Below, in pieces: positions 16,881 through 26,179 of a stretch of DNA of 64,000 nucleotides. Origin of the DNA: Subsaximicrobium wynnwilliamsii (GTDB lineage Bacteria; Bacteroidota; Bacteroidia; Flavobacteriales; Flavobacteriaceae); the NCBI RefSeq assembly GCF_007997225.1, contig NZ_VORM01000005.1, positions 186,001 through 250,000 on the forward strand. Direction: 5' to 3'. A program made the translations under genes and the position numbers. The notes beneath the pieces were generated by a model. That model was given only the letters and a program-made list of their open reading frames with translations, was not told the DNA's origin and did no database searches. Every line of letters begins with the position of its first letter. Positions within the stretch are counted from its first letter, which is position 1.

Positions 16881-17876
16881 TTAAAATTCAGATCCTTCCA
16901 AAGTAAACCCAAAAACCGTTCTGTTCTCATACGTTTCACTTGGCAGTAAAAGGCTCGAAGGGAAATGAATGTTGTTGGGCGCATCGGGATAATTCTGGGC
17001 TTCGAAGCAAATCGCCGGATAGTCTGTATAGGTCAAACCTTCCTTAAACGATAAATTACTGAAGGCTTTTGGTGTGAAAATAACAAGCACCGGTTGGTTG
17101 GTGCCCACGGTCATTTTAATACCAGTCTCCTCGGAAATGAGTGTGGTGGAAGCTTCTTCAGCAGTCAAAATAAAAGTATCGTCATAACCTGAAAAATCGT
17201 CACGCCCCAATTTGGAAAGTTCCATACGACTTCTGTTCGTTTCCAAGGAATACAACTCTTTACCAGTGGGAATTGTGTGTTCATCCACTTCCAAATAACG
17301 ATCACTTTGCACCTGAAGCTGATGCTCAAGTACCGATCCTTCTCCGTTGAGGTTAAAATAAGCGTGGCTGGTCAAATTGACATGCGTCGGCTGGTCTGTG
17401 GTTGCTTTGTAGGTAATGATGAGCGCATTGGTTTCAGTAAGTTGGTAGGACACACTGACCTGCAAATTTCCCGGATACCCCTCTTCGCCATCCTCACTAT
17501 GGTAAGTCAAGGTCATCATAGGATTTTCATCCCGAATCACTTCCTCAAAATGCCAATAGCGTTTGTCAAATCCTTTGAAACCGCCGTGCAAATGATGTCC
17601 GTTACGTTGTGAAAGCTCATAAAAGGTGTCGTCAATGGTGAATCCACCCTTTGAAATCCGTCCCGCATATCTACCAATAGAACTCCCCAAACATCGGTTC
17701 TGCTCCAAATAGTCTTCCTTAAGATAATCCAATGGCGAAGACAGGCCAACAACCACTTCGGTTAGGCCATCGTTTTTGTTGGGTACCTTCAAACTCAAAA
17801 TGCTTGCCCCAAAATTGGAGACATGGAGTTCCATGCCATTTCTGTTGGTTATAATAGCCGTTTTTAGTGTTGACAT
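16881..17876 (-). CDS. galM: Galactose mutarotase (aldose 1-epimerase)
   Basis: Interconverts alpha and beta anomers of aldoses. The 331-residue protein has the expected catalytic residues: His in NGHHLHGG (about 92-99), His in HAYFNLNGEG (about 175) and the catalytic Glu in AICFEAQNYPDAPN near the C-terminus. The substrate Asp is in DGYDD-like FSGYDDTF. It starts 12 bp after the YheT-type hydrolase gene and is probably transcribed with it. No galactose-catabolic genes are adjacent, so its sugar partner is unclear. Confidence 0.94.
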   Translation of the reverse strand: MSTLKTAIITNRNGMELHVSNFGASILSLKVPNKNDGLTEVVVGLSSPLDYLKEDYLEQNRCLGSSIGRYAGRISKGGFTIDDTFYELSQRNGHHLHGGFKGFDKRYWHFEEVIRDENPMMTLTYHSEDGEEGYPGNLQVSVSYQLTETNALIITYKATTDQPTHVNLTSHAYFNLNGEGSVLEHQLQVQSDRYLEVDEHTIPTGKELYSLETNRSRMELSKLGRDDFSGYDDTFILTAEEASTTLISEETGIKMTVGTNQPVLVIFTPKAFSNLSFKEGLTYTDYPAICFEAQNYPDAPNNIHFPSSLLLPSETYENRTVFGFTLEGSEF

Positions 17877-17888
17877 TTTTGTGAATTA

Positions 17889-18848
17889 TCAGATGACAGA
17901 ATTAACAAATTCCAAAGCGCGTTTCTCATTGTAATATACATTGTTCTTTAAAATAAACCCAACATGTCCGCCATATTTTGGCATTTCCAAATAGACATTA
18001 TCATTCTTTTTGGCGACTTTTATTGGGTAGCATTCCGAAGATAAAAACGAATCATTCAAGGCATTGATGATGAGCGTTGGCACGATGATATTTTTTAGAA
18101 ACTGGAGACTGCTGCATTGCGTGTAATAGTCCATCGCATCTTTGAAACCGTGTGCTTTTGAGCTGTAAAACTCATCAAACTCTCTTAATGTTTTGATTTG
18201 ATCCAGGTCTTCATCTTTCAGTCTATCAGGGAATTGCTTTTGTTTGATTCGCAATTTATCAAGCAAGTGTTTTCTAAACCGAATTGCAAAGGCTCTATTC
18301 TTCATTTTATGCAACTCGGTAGCAGAACCGTCTAAATGCATTGGTACCGAAATGGCTATGGCCGCTTTGATTTGCTTCGGAAGCATTCGGTCTTCACCCA
18401 AATATTTTAGAATCACATTGCCGCCGAGACTGACGCCTTTTAAAATGATTTTCGAATAGTTTTTCTGCTGAAGGCAATGCTTGACCACGTCATCCAGATC
18501 ATCGGTTGCGCCAGAATGATAACTCCTATAAAAGCGATTGTCCTCACCGCTACAGCCTCTAAAATTCATGCAAACCGCATCCATCCCATTTTGGTTGAAC
18601 AACTTCGCAGCACCGGTCACATAGGGACGCTGGGCATGACCTTCAAGACCGTGCAAAAGAATAATCAAGGTATCTGAAGAGCTTTCAGCATAACTCCAAT
18701 CCAAATCCAAAAAATCACCATCCCGAGTATCCATGCGCTCGCGTTGCTGCTCAAGTGGCACTTTACGAACCAAACCAGAATATATGGTGGCTAGAAATCC
18801 GTTTTTGAATTGAAAAGGTGGTTTGTAGGTAGAATCTAATATTGGCAT
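17889..18848 (-). CDS. YheT-family alpha/beta hydrolase
   Basis: The 319-residue protein has the alpha/beta-hydrolase fold with oxyanion loop LHGLEGHAQRPY (about 65-76), nucleophile elbow GVSLGGN (about 137-143) and the C-terminal His in GGHVGF. Asp in NALNDSFLS completes the triad. Members are carboxylesterases of uncertain natural substrate. It shares a likely transcript with galM 12 bp downstream. A short-repeat array lies in its 5' flank. Confidence 0.92.
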   Translation of the reverse strand: MPILDSTYKPPFQFKNGFLATIYSGLVRKVPLEQQRERMDTRDGDFLDLDWSYAESSSDTLIILLHGLEGHAQRPYVTGAAKLFNQNGMDAVCMNFRGCSGEDNRFYRSYHSGATDDLDDVVKHCLQQKNYSKIILKGVSLGGNVILKYLGEDRMLPKQIKAAIAISVPMHLDGSATELHKMKNRAFAIRFRKHLLDKLRIKQKQFPDRLKDEDLDQIKTLREFDEFYSSKAHGFKDAMDYYTQCSSLQFLKNIIVPTLIINALNDSFLSSECYPIKVAKKNDNVYLEMPKYGGHVGFILKNNVYYNEKRALEFVNSVI

Positions 18849-18860
18849 TTTTTTTAATCA

Positions 18861-18937
18861 GTTATCGGTTATCGGTTATCGGTTGTGTGTTGTGTGTTGC
18901 CCGTTATCTGTTGTCTGTTGTCTGTTGTCTGTTGTGT
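18861..18937 (+). repeat. Heptanucleotide array (GTTATCG / GTTGTCT)n
   Basis: Three units of GTTATCG are followed by GTTGTGT-type and then about four GTTGTCT units, all with a 7-bp period, just upstream of the YheT gene start on the minus strand. Confidence 0.85.
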
Positions 18938-19073
18938 ACTGCGAAAAGTAAGAACTTCTCGAGGTAATCATTATCTATTATTTTCATTTAAACTTCATAA
19001 CAATTCCCAACACATTGCAAATTAAATTTTACAGTAAGCTAGTTTGAGAGAGACTTCACTTCATTGCCATTAA

Positions 19074-19630
19074 CCAGGAATCAGGATTCAAATATATCTC
19101 TGTGCTCACTCCGCGTATCTCAGCGAAACAACCTTGATTACTTCGCCATAAAACAATAAGCTCCGACTTAAAATAGGTCTCTGCGACTTATGCTCGCCGA
19201 TGAAAGCCAAGCCAAGCCAACACAATTAAACTAGAATCAGAACTCAATAAAATCTCTGCGCAGCTCTGTGCTCACTCCGCGTATCTCAGCGAAACAACCT
19301 TGATTACTTCGCCATAAAACAATAAGCTGCGACTCCAAATAGGTCTCTGCGACTTATGCTCGCCGATGAAAGCCAAGCCAAGCCAACACAATTAAACTAG
19401 AATCAGAACTCAATAAAATCTCTGCGCCGCTCTGTGCTCACTCCGCGTATCTCAGCGAAACAACCTTGATTACTTCGCCATAAAACAATAAGCTGCGACT
19501 CCAAATAGGTCTCTGCGACTTATGCTCGCCGATGAAAGCCAAGCCAAGCCAACACAATTAAACTAGAATCAGAACTCAATAAAATCTCTGCGCAGCTCTG
19601 TGCTCACTCTGCGTATCTCAGCGAAACAGC
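19074..19630 (+). repeat. 166-bp tandem repeat, three units plus partial
   Basis: The word TGTGCTCACT recurs at 19101, 19267, 19433 and 19599, exactly 166 bp apart each time. The unit contains CGCGTATCTCAGCGAAACA, GATTACTTCGCCATAAAAC, GACTTATGCTCGCCGATGAA and CAATAAAATCTCTGCGC. Units 2 and 3 are nearly identical and unit 1 is a little diverged. It lies in a 784-bp gap at the 3' end of the CocE-type gene. There are no spacers of unrelated sequence, so it is not a CRISPR array. Confidence 0.95.
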
Positions 19631-19632
19631 CA

Positions 19633-21492
19633 CTACTCCAACACCATAAATTCAATAGCCGAATCATTATAAACCTTATGGGTTTGTTTCTTAAAGTCGG
19701 CTTCTGTTGCTTCAAATATATTATCGACATAGGTTTGCGGATTCACATCTATATAAGGAAACATCGTGCTTTGAACCTGTACTTGTATCTTATGCCCCTT
19801 CTTAAACGTATGGAATACATCCTGTAATTTCAAAGGCACCGCCGTTTTTTGATTTGGTACAAAGGGTTCGGGCTGGCTCATGCTATTTCTAAATCGGCCT
19901 CGTATCACTTCACTGCGCAGCATCATGTGATAATTGCTCAGTTTTAAGTGGTCTTGAACATCGCTGGTGTTTTTGGTATCTGCAGGAAACACATCTATTA
20001 CCTTTACAACCCAATCGGCTGCTGTGCCTGTTGTTGAGACGTTAAGCGTCGTTAAAATAGCGCCTGCAAGCGTGATGTCTTTTTCCAATACTTCAGTTTC
20101 AAAAACCAAAACATCAGGACGTCTGGCAGCAAAACGCTGATCGTCGGTCATGAACTTTCTTGGTGTGAACACCACTTTAATAGCTTCGGAATAAGGTACT
20201 GGCTTTTTGGGATCGCTTACAAAATCGGAAGTCGCAAACATGCGATTGGCCTGTTGGGTCAATTGTTCGTAAGGCTGCATAAAGTAGGTTTGTTTTTTGA
20301 CGTTCTTTGGCGGCCAGCTGTCAAAAGACTCCCATTCTTTGGTGCCTGTATTGAACATTCTGGCTTCTGGTAATGCACTTGTTTCGACGCCCTTCAAATA
20401 TTTGTTGAAAAATTTGGTCTCAATCTCCTTTTGAAAATAATCGGATAGACCGTCCCCAAAATCAATATTTCCTATAACCTGTCGGTCTGAGCCTCTCGCC
20501 CAATCCCCATGGCTCCAAGGTCCAAAAACAACGGTGTTTTCGTTAGTGCTGTTTTCTTCAATGGTTTTGTAAGTGGTAAACGGACCGTATAAATCTTCAG
20601 CGTCAAAAAGTCCGCCCACAATCAATGTCGCAGGTTTTATGTTTTTTAAATGCTGAATGATGCCTCTGCTCTGCCAAAATTCGTCATAGTTGGGATGTGC
20701 TTGAATTTGATTCCAAAATACATTTTCATCGCCATAGTATTGGTCTAGATTACTCAAAGGCCCAGCATCTAAAAAGAATTGATACTGATCTTCGGTTCCT
20801 ATTTCGGGAAACTTATACCAAGCTTCTTTGGTTGGCTGATCTTTCATGTACCCAAAAACCGAAGTCGCTCTCCAATAGCTCAACAAAAATGCACCATTGT
20901 GAATAAAATCATCAAAAAAGAAATCGGCGATACAGGCTTGAGGTGAAGCAGCCTTCAAGGCGGGATGTCCCGATAATAAAGAGTAAGTCGCATAAAACCC
21001 AGGATAGGAGATACCCCAAGTGCCCACATTGCCATTATTGTTTTCAACGTTGTTGATCAGCCATTCAATCGTGTCATAGGTATCACTGGCTTCATCCACT
21101 TCATTGCCGGTTTTATTGGGAATATAAGCCCGCATGTTATCATAAACACCCTCGCTATTCCAGCGCCCACGAACGTCTTGGTAAACCATGATGTTACCTT
21201 CTTTCATAAGGTACTCATTGGGTCCAATCTTTTTACGAAATGTAGTTTCACCGTAAGGCTGGCTGCTGTAGGGCGTTCGCATCATAAGCATTGGGTAGCT
21301 TTGAGCCTTGTCCTTAGGCGTGTAAATGCTGGTGTGCAAATGGATGCCATCGCGCATCTCAATCATGACCTCTTGCTTGTTGTAATGGTCTTCAACCTGA
21401 TAGGTTTGAGTACTTTTTGATAAGGTTTCCTGAGAAAAAACGGAAGATGTCGTGACCAAAAACGCCACAACCAGACATTGTATAAATTTCAT
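19633..21492 (-). CDS. CocE/NonD family hydrolase (X-Pro dipeptidyl-peptidase-like)
   Basis: The 619-residue exported protein has signal peptide FIQCLVVAFLVTTSSVFS. The catalytic domain follows with nucleophile GISYPGFYA (about 160), Asp in GGLFDAEDLYG (about 298) and His in FGPWSHGDW (about 325). The C-terminal jelly-roll domain (about 420-619) is typical of the family. Members hydrolyse acyl esters, beta-lactam side chains or proline peptides. The family does not allow the substrate to be chosen. The gene ends at the edge of the 166-bp tandem repeat. Confidence 0.92.
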   Translation of the reverse strand: MKFIQCLVVAFLVTTSSVFSQETLSKSTQTYQVEDHYNKQEVMIEMRDGIHLHTSIYTPKDKAQSYPMLMMRTPYSSQPYGETTFRKKIGPNEYLMKEGNIMVYQDVRGRWNSEGVYDNMRAYIPNKTGNEVDEASDTYDTIEWLINNVENNNGNVGTWGISYPGFYATYSLLSGHPALKAASPQACIADFFFDDFIHNGAFLLSYWRATSVFGYMKDQPTKEAWYKFPEIGTEDQYQFFLDAGPLSNLDQYYGDENVFWNQIQAHPNYDEFWQSRGIIQHLKNIKPATLIVGGLFDAEDLYGPFTTYKTIEENSTNENTVVFGPWSHGDWARGSDRQVIGNIDFGDGLSDYFQKEIETKFFNKYLKGVETSALPEARMFNTGTKEWESFDSWPPKNVKKQTYFMQPYEQLTQQANRMFATSDFVSDPKKPVPYSEAIKVVFTPRKFMTDDQRFAARRPDVLVFETEVLEKDITLAGAILTTLNVSTTGTAADWVVKVIDVFPADTKNTSDVQDHLKLSNYHMMLRSEVIRGRFRNSMSQPEPFVPNQKTAVPLKLQDVFHTFKKGHKIQVQVQSTMFPYIDVNPQTYVDNIFEATEADFKKQTHKVYNDSAIEFMVLE

Positions 21493-21637
21493 AGATGTTT
21501 TTTAGACCCTAAAGATATGTAAAATTATTACTTCTATTTTCCTGAAACCGTATCAAATCGTCGCACATCTTGGGGATTACCAAACGGCACAAATCAGAAA
21601 CCATCATAAATAACCATTTTTGTGGGCACAGAAAAAA

Positions 21638-23281
21638 TCAATCCACCTCAAGTGAGACAAACTCAAAAGCTTTGCCGTCAAACAAGCCCTTATCGCTTAG
21701 CTTTAAGGACGGAATTACCAACAAAGCCATAAACGACAATGTCATGTAAGGCGCATTCAAACTGCTTCCCAACTGTTTCGCCATACGATCCAAATCGGCG
21801 TATTGCCTTCCAATGGTCGCGCCGTCTTTATCACTCATGATGCCTGCCACTGGCAGCGGTACAATTTTTTCCATCTTCTCGGCAGACAGGTCTTCGGAAG
21901 AGTTCACGGCACAAATCCCACCTTTGTTTTTGATGATGAGATTGACTGCTTTGCACAGCATCTCGTCAGAAACGCCAACGGCAACGATATTATGTGAGTC
22001 ATGACCTACAGATGAGGCGATAGCACCTTCCTTCAAACCAAAATTCTTGATAAACCCCAAGGCTGGCGCATCATCATTATAACGGTTTACCACTGCCATC
22101 TTTAAAACATCGGTTGCGGTGTTTGAAATGAGGTTTCCGTTTTTGATAGTGGTCTTTTCAATAAGCTGGTTGGTTACCAATTGCCCTTCCATAGCTTCGA
22201 TAACGCGAATGTGTTTGGCTTCGGAAGGCAACCTAAACGCTGAAACTTCTTTTTCTGAAGTATTGAAATTATTGAGATTTTCAAAAGGCAGGGATTTCAA
22301 TTTAGAAACCCCATGTTCACTTACCAAATGGCCATCAATATAAGTTTCAAGCACTTTAAAATCGGTTAGATTCTCGACAACGATGAAATCTGCTGCATCG
22401 CCAATTTCCAATTGACCAAGCTCTAGATTATAATGCTTTACTGGATTCACACAGGCTGCCTGCAATACCTGAAACACATCCATACCCTTAGCAACGGCTC
22501 TAGCGCACAAGGTATTGATATGACCAATCATCAAATCATCGGGATGTTTGTCGTCACTGCAGAACATGATATTTTCAAAATGCTCGGGCAACAAATCAAT
22601 CAAAGCCTCAAAATTCTTGGCTGCACTCCCCTCACGAATCAGGATTTTCATGCCTTTGTTCAACTTTTCCAGACCTTCTTCATAGGTAAAACACTCGTGA
22701 TCTGTAGAAATGCCGGCATTGATGTATTTTGTAATGTCATCTCCCAAAACTCCAGGCGCATGGCCATCAACCGGTTTTTGATAGTGTTTGGCCCAGGCGA
22801 TTTTTTTAAGCACTTCGGGATCATCAAATAAAACGCCAGGATAATTCATGAGCTCGGCAAGGTATTTTATGTCGGGATTTGCCATCAATTCTTTGATCCC
22901 TTCGGAATCGATTACAGCACCTGCCGACTCAAAAGTGGTCGCAGGCACGCAGGAAGGCGCACCAAAGTTGAACTTAAACGGACTTTGTTTCCCGTTTTCA
23001 ATCATGAAATTTACGCCTTCAATGCCGAGCACATTAGCGATCTCATGAGGATCGGAAACGGTTGCCACCGTACCGTGAGTTACTGCTATTCGAGCAAATT
23101 CGCTGGGCACGAGCATTGAACTTTCAATATGAATGTGTGCATCGATAAAGCCCGGCATGATATAGTTTTCCACATCATGGTCTTGCGCTTGGATGGCTGT
23201 GATTTTACCTTCAATAATACTTACTTCTCCTTTATAGATGCGCCTGTTTTTAATATCGACAATGTTTCCTTTGATCTTCAT
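21638..23281 (-). CDS. ade: Adenine deaminase
   Basis: Deaminates adenine to hypoxanthine for purine salvage. It is a metal-dependent amidohydrolase, with [16 protein letters not shown] and [15 protein letters not shown] near the N-terminus, then [27 protein letters not shown] and [11 protein letters not shown] supplying metal ligands. The C-terminal part has [12 protein letters not shown] and GGICAV. I take the ATG at 23281 (547 residues, beginning [13 protein letters not shown]) because it starts 4 bp after the tilS stop and matches the family start. An upstream in-frame ATG at 23332 would overlap tilS. Confidence 0.94.
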   Translation of the reverse strand: MKIKGNIVDIKNRRIYKGEVSIIEGKITAIQAQDHDVENYIMPGFIDAHIHIESSMLVPSEFARIAVTHGTVATVSDPHEIANVLGIEGVNFMIENGKQSPFKFNFGAPSCVPATTFESAGAVIDSEGIKELMANPDIKYLAELMNYPGVLFDDPEVLKKIAWAKHYQKPVDGHAPGVLGDDITKYINAGISTDHECFTYEEGLEKLNKGMKILIREGSAAKNFEALIDLLPEHFENIMFCSDDKHPDDLMIGHINTLCARAVAKGMDVFQVLQAACVNPVKHYNLELGQLEIGDAADFIVVENLTDFKVLETYIDGHLVSEHGVSKLKSLPFENLNNFNTSEKEVSAFRLPSEAKHIRVIEAMEGQLVTNQLIEKTTIKNGNLISNTATDVLKMAVVNRYNDDAPALGFIKNFGLKEGAIASSVGHDSHNIVAVGVSDEMLCKAVNLIIKNKGGICAVNSSEDLSAEKMEKIVPLPVAGIMSDKDGATIGRQYADLDRMAKQLGSSLNAPYMTLSFMALLVIPSLKLSDKGLFDGKAFEFVSLEVD

Positions 23282-23285
23282 GGAT

Positions 23286-24632
23286 TCAATCTTTTGGCGT
23301 TCCAAACTCCTTGGAAGGTACAGCCAGTTCAATTTTTAAAATATGTTTCGTTTGTTCTGTCACTTTAAACCGCTCATCGGCTCGCATTCCAATTACCCAG
23401 ACGATTTTGTCTTGAGAACACAAGAGCCAAACCTGTTCCTTCTCAATGAGCGATAGTTTTTCGTCCTTGAAAAATTTACTGAGCTTCTTTTTGCCAGTCA
23501 TACCGAAGGGATGAAAAGCATCCCCAGTTCCCCATTTGCGCAGTTTCAACGGATATTTCAGGCGGTCTTTATCAACAAAAATAGTGTTGTTAGTAAGCGC
23601 CGAAATTTCAGCATTTTTCTCAAAAGTGACTGTTCCTGCAGGTGTTTGGAGGGTTTCAGTTTGAGCTGAGATTAGAATTTCTTTATGCTGGCCCTTTTCA
23701 GAAATTTCTGTTAAGATCAAATAATCCCTATCCTTCAATAAACAATGTGTTGCTGAAAACACTTGTTTCCCAGATTGTGCATCGAGTAAATCGCTAACAT
23801 CCTCCCAGGCTTTGAACCCGTAATCTTTCAACAGTTCGTAAAGATATGCCTTGGGGTTTTTCAACGTTTTCAATTCGGAAATACGGTATTTTGAAATTGC
23901 GTTTTCAGAAGAATCAATGGCACGCTTTGAGAGCGCCTTGATGCTATCATCGATGATTTCGGAAGCAGCGTTGAGGTGTTCTAAGGTTGTTTTAAAATTT
24001 TTATGCAATTCAGGATTGATGTCCTTTAAGATAGGAATCACTTCGTGTCGCAATTTATTGCGAAGGTATTTGTTGGTCGCGTTGCTGCTATCCTCCTGCC
24101 ATCGTATCTTGTGTTCATGCGCATAATGTTCTAAAGCCTCACGAGAAAAAGGAAGCAACGGCCTTACGATGTTGCCATTCACTTCAGGAATCCCTGTCAA
24201 GCCTTTTAAGCCAGTGCCCCTACTTAGATTGATTAAAACCGTTTCGAGGTTATCACCGGCGTGATGCGCGGTTAGGATGTAGTCAAAACCCAGACTGCTT
24301 GATACTTCAGAAAACCAGTTATAACGTAGTTCTCGTGCTGCCATTTGTATGGAAAGTTTCTGGTTTTTGGCATAAGCTTCGGTGTCAAAACTTTCTATAA
24401 AAATTTCAAGGTCTAGGTTTTCAGCCAATTCCAAAACGAAATCCTCATCGCTGTCGCTCTCCATTCCGCGGAGATTGAAATTACAATGCGCCAAAGCAAA
24501 ACTGAGGCCCAACTTATGGCACAAATGTGTCAATACCACACTGTCCAAGCCGCCAGAAATGGCTATGAGCAGTCTGCTTTCCATGAGGAAACTGAGGTTT
24601 TGGCGGATATGTGAGTCGAATGCTGTTTGCAC
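23286..24632 (-). CDS. tilS: tRNA(Ile)-lysidine synthetase
   Basis: Modifies C34 of the CAU-anticodon isoleucine tRNA to lysidine so that it reads AUA codons; this is an essential enzyme. The 448-residue protein has PP-loop SGGLDS (26-31), [20 protein letters not shown] (about 135-154), then [15 protein letters not shown] and [11 protein letters not shown], and the TilS C-terminal domain with [20 protein letters not shown]. One difference is GD for the usual AD in HHADD. It is directly followed by ade. Confidence 0.95.
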   Translation of the reverse strand: MQTAFDSHIRQNLSFLMESRLLIAISGGLDSVVLTHLCHKLGLSFALAHCNFNLRGMESDSDEDFVLELAENLDLEIFIESFDTEAYAKNQKLSIQMAARELRYNWFSEVSSSLGFDYILTAHHAGDNLETVLINLSRGTGLKGLTGIPEVNGNIVRPLLPFSREALEHYAHEHKIRWQEDSSNATNKYLRNKLRHEVIPILKDINPELHKNFKTTLEHLNAASEIIDDSIKALSKRAIDSSENAISKYRISELKTLKNPKAYLYELLKDYGFKAWEDVSDLLDAQSGKQVFSATHCLLKDRDYLILTEISEKGQHKEILISAQTETLQTPAGTVTFEKNAEISALTNNTIFVDKDRLKYPLKLRKWGTGDAFHPFGMTGKKKLSKFFKDEKLSLIEKEQVWLLCSQDKIVWVIGMRADERFKVTEQTKHILKIELAVPSKEFGTPKD

Positions 24633-24639
24633 GTTTCAA

Positions 24640-24722
24640 AATTATTATACAGGAATTACGGCGAATTTATATGAATTATTACGAATTGCCACGTTTTTGA
24701 ACCAGATTACACGAATCACAGT
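24640..24722 (-). repeat. Dispersed AATTCGTG-type repeat
   Basis: Read on the minus strand the tilS upstream region contains GATTCGTGTAATCTGGTTC, CGTGGCAATTCGTAATAATT and AAATTCGCCGTAATTCC. These are relatives of the AATTCGTG words at 2214, 3631 and 14304. Confidence 0.5.
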
Positions 24723-24788
24723 TGAAACCTAAATACTACTGAATATCTAAGTAGGCCACCACAGCACACTGAAACTGCGACTAGATAA

Positions 24789-26096
24789 TCAAGACTCGAG
24801 CACCTCGCGCATCGCCTTGGCTTTGAGCATACATTCCTCATATTCCTTGAGCGGCTCGCTTTTAGAAGTGATCGCGCTGCCAACAGAATAAGATACGTAT
24901 TGCTTGGTTTCATTATATAAAATACTGCGGATGACCACGTTGAAATCAAAATCATTCTCTGGAGAAAAATAGCCAACCGCTCCAGAATAGAGTCCGCGTT
25001 TGCTGGCCTCGAACTCCTCAATGAGCTGCATGGCAGAGATTTTTGGTGCTCCGGTCATGCTGCCCATCGGGAAGGTGGTTTTGAGAATATCTACAGGGTG
25101 CACGCTGGCTTTTACCGTTGACGTGACCGTGGAAATCATTTGGTGTACCTGCTCAAACGAATGGATTTTACAAAGTTCTACGACGTTTACACTTCCTTTT
25201 TTGGCCGTTTTGGAAAGGTCATTGCGCACCAAATCGACAATCATGATGTTTTCACTGCGTTCCTTTTGGTCTTCAGAAAGTTTTTGTTTTAGCAGTTCAT
25301 CTTCCGAAGGGTTCGAGGCACGTTTGGCGGTGCCTTTTATGGGTTGGGAAATGATGCGATCGCCTTCCTTTTTGAGATAGCGCTCTGGCGAGGCCGACAA
25401 CAAGAATTGATCGTGATTTTTGAGATAACAGGCAAATGGCGGTTTTGAAATCGCGTTGAGTTTCTTGAAGATTTCGAAGGCTTGAATTTTAGAACCTTCC
25501 GCATAAAACTCCTGACAAAAATTAGCTTCGTAAATATTGCCACGATGAATGTGGGTAAGCATTTGAGTTGCCTTTTCAAGATAGGCGTCTTTTGAAATAC
25601 GCGGTTTAATGGTGATTGGTAGGACTTCGGAAGGCATTTCCGTTTTATCAAAACTCTGACTTTCCATAGCTAAAATCTGCTCAAGATCCTGAGTGATTTC
25701 ATCGCTTACCAAATTGAGATACTGAATTTCCAAAGCATTCCCTTTAAGCAAAAACAGTTTTTTTGGCTGAAAAAAGAAAAGTTCGGGGAATGTTAGTCCG
25801 TCGTGATTTTGAGAGGACAAGCGCTCCACATCATTCTTCAAATCGTAAGACAGGTAGCCAAAAATCCAATCTTTGGTCAATGTTTGGTAGTCCTTCAACT
25901 GCTCAAAAGCATTGTGGGAATCGGTTTGAAGCACCGTAAAGGCTTCTGCCGCCAAAACCGCATCGTAACTGGGATAGCTGTGCTTATAATCATTGCTATC
26001 CAACCAAAGCAGCTCGTCAAATTGCTGGCTCCATTGCAAGAGCTTGTTCTTGAATTGTTCCGGGTTGGCGATATGCTCAAAATGTGTTTTTCTCAA
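24789..26096 (-). CDS. pabB: Aminodeoxychorismate synthase component I / anthranilate synthase I family
   Basis: Uses chorismate and ammonia to make 4-amino-4-deoxychorismate for folate. The chorismate-binding domain carries CYLKNHDQFLLSASPERYLK, QPIKGTAKR, the long DQKERSENIMIVDLVRNDL, FPMGSMTGAPKISAM and the end GLYSGAVGYFSP. The PIKGTAKR form favours PabB over TrpE. I place the start at TTG 26096 (RKTHFEHIANPEQFKNKLLQ), where family similarity begins. An in-frame ATG at 26189 adds a hydrophobic N-terminus that overlaps the start of the divergent helicase gene and is probably not translated. Confidence 0.88.
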   Translation of the reverse strand: MRKTHFEHIANPEQFKNKLLQWSQQFDELLWLDSNDYKHSYPSYDAVLAAEAFTVLQTDSHNAFEQLKDYQTLTKDWIFGYLSYDLKNDVERLSSQNHDGLTFPELFFFQPKKLFLLKGNALEIQYLNLVSDEITQDLEQILAMESQSFDKTEMPSEVLPITIKPRISKDAYLEKATQMLTHIHRGNIYEANFCQEFYAEGSKIQAFEIFKKLNAISKPPFACYLKNHDQFLLSASPERYLKKEGDRIISQPIKGTAKRASNPSEDELLKQKLSEDQKERSENIMIVDLVRNDLSKTAKKGSVNVVELCKIHSFEQVHQMISTVTSTVKASVHPVDILKTTFPMGSMTGAPKISAMQLIEEFEASKRGLYSGAVGYFSPENDFDFNVVIRSILYNETKQYVSYSVGSAITSKSEPLKEYEECMLKAKAMREVLES

Positions 26097-26167
26097 GGCT
26101 GAAAATTGAAAAACAAAGAACCGAATTAATGCGATGAATAACAAGCCCAATATTCCGAAGTAAAATT

Positions 26168-26175
26168 TATCTTTG
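26168..26175 (+). promoter_or_regulatory. Putative DEAD-box gene promoter (TATCTTTG), possibly leaderless
   Basis: TATCTTTG ends only 4 bp before the ATG at 26180. The identical word in front of the SRP RNA ends 5 nt before the RNA's 5' end. By that spacing transcription would start at or next to the A of the ATG. Confidence 0.5.
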
Positions 26176-26179
26176 CAGC

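Noticed and set aside
19074-19630. 166-bp repeat as a CRISPR array
   Set aside because: Units are contiguous without unique spacers, far too long for CRISPR repeats, and no cas genes are present.
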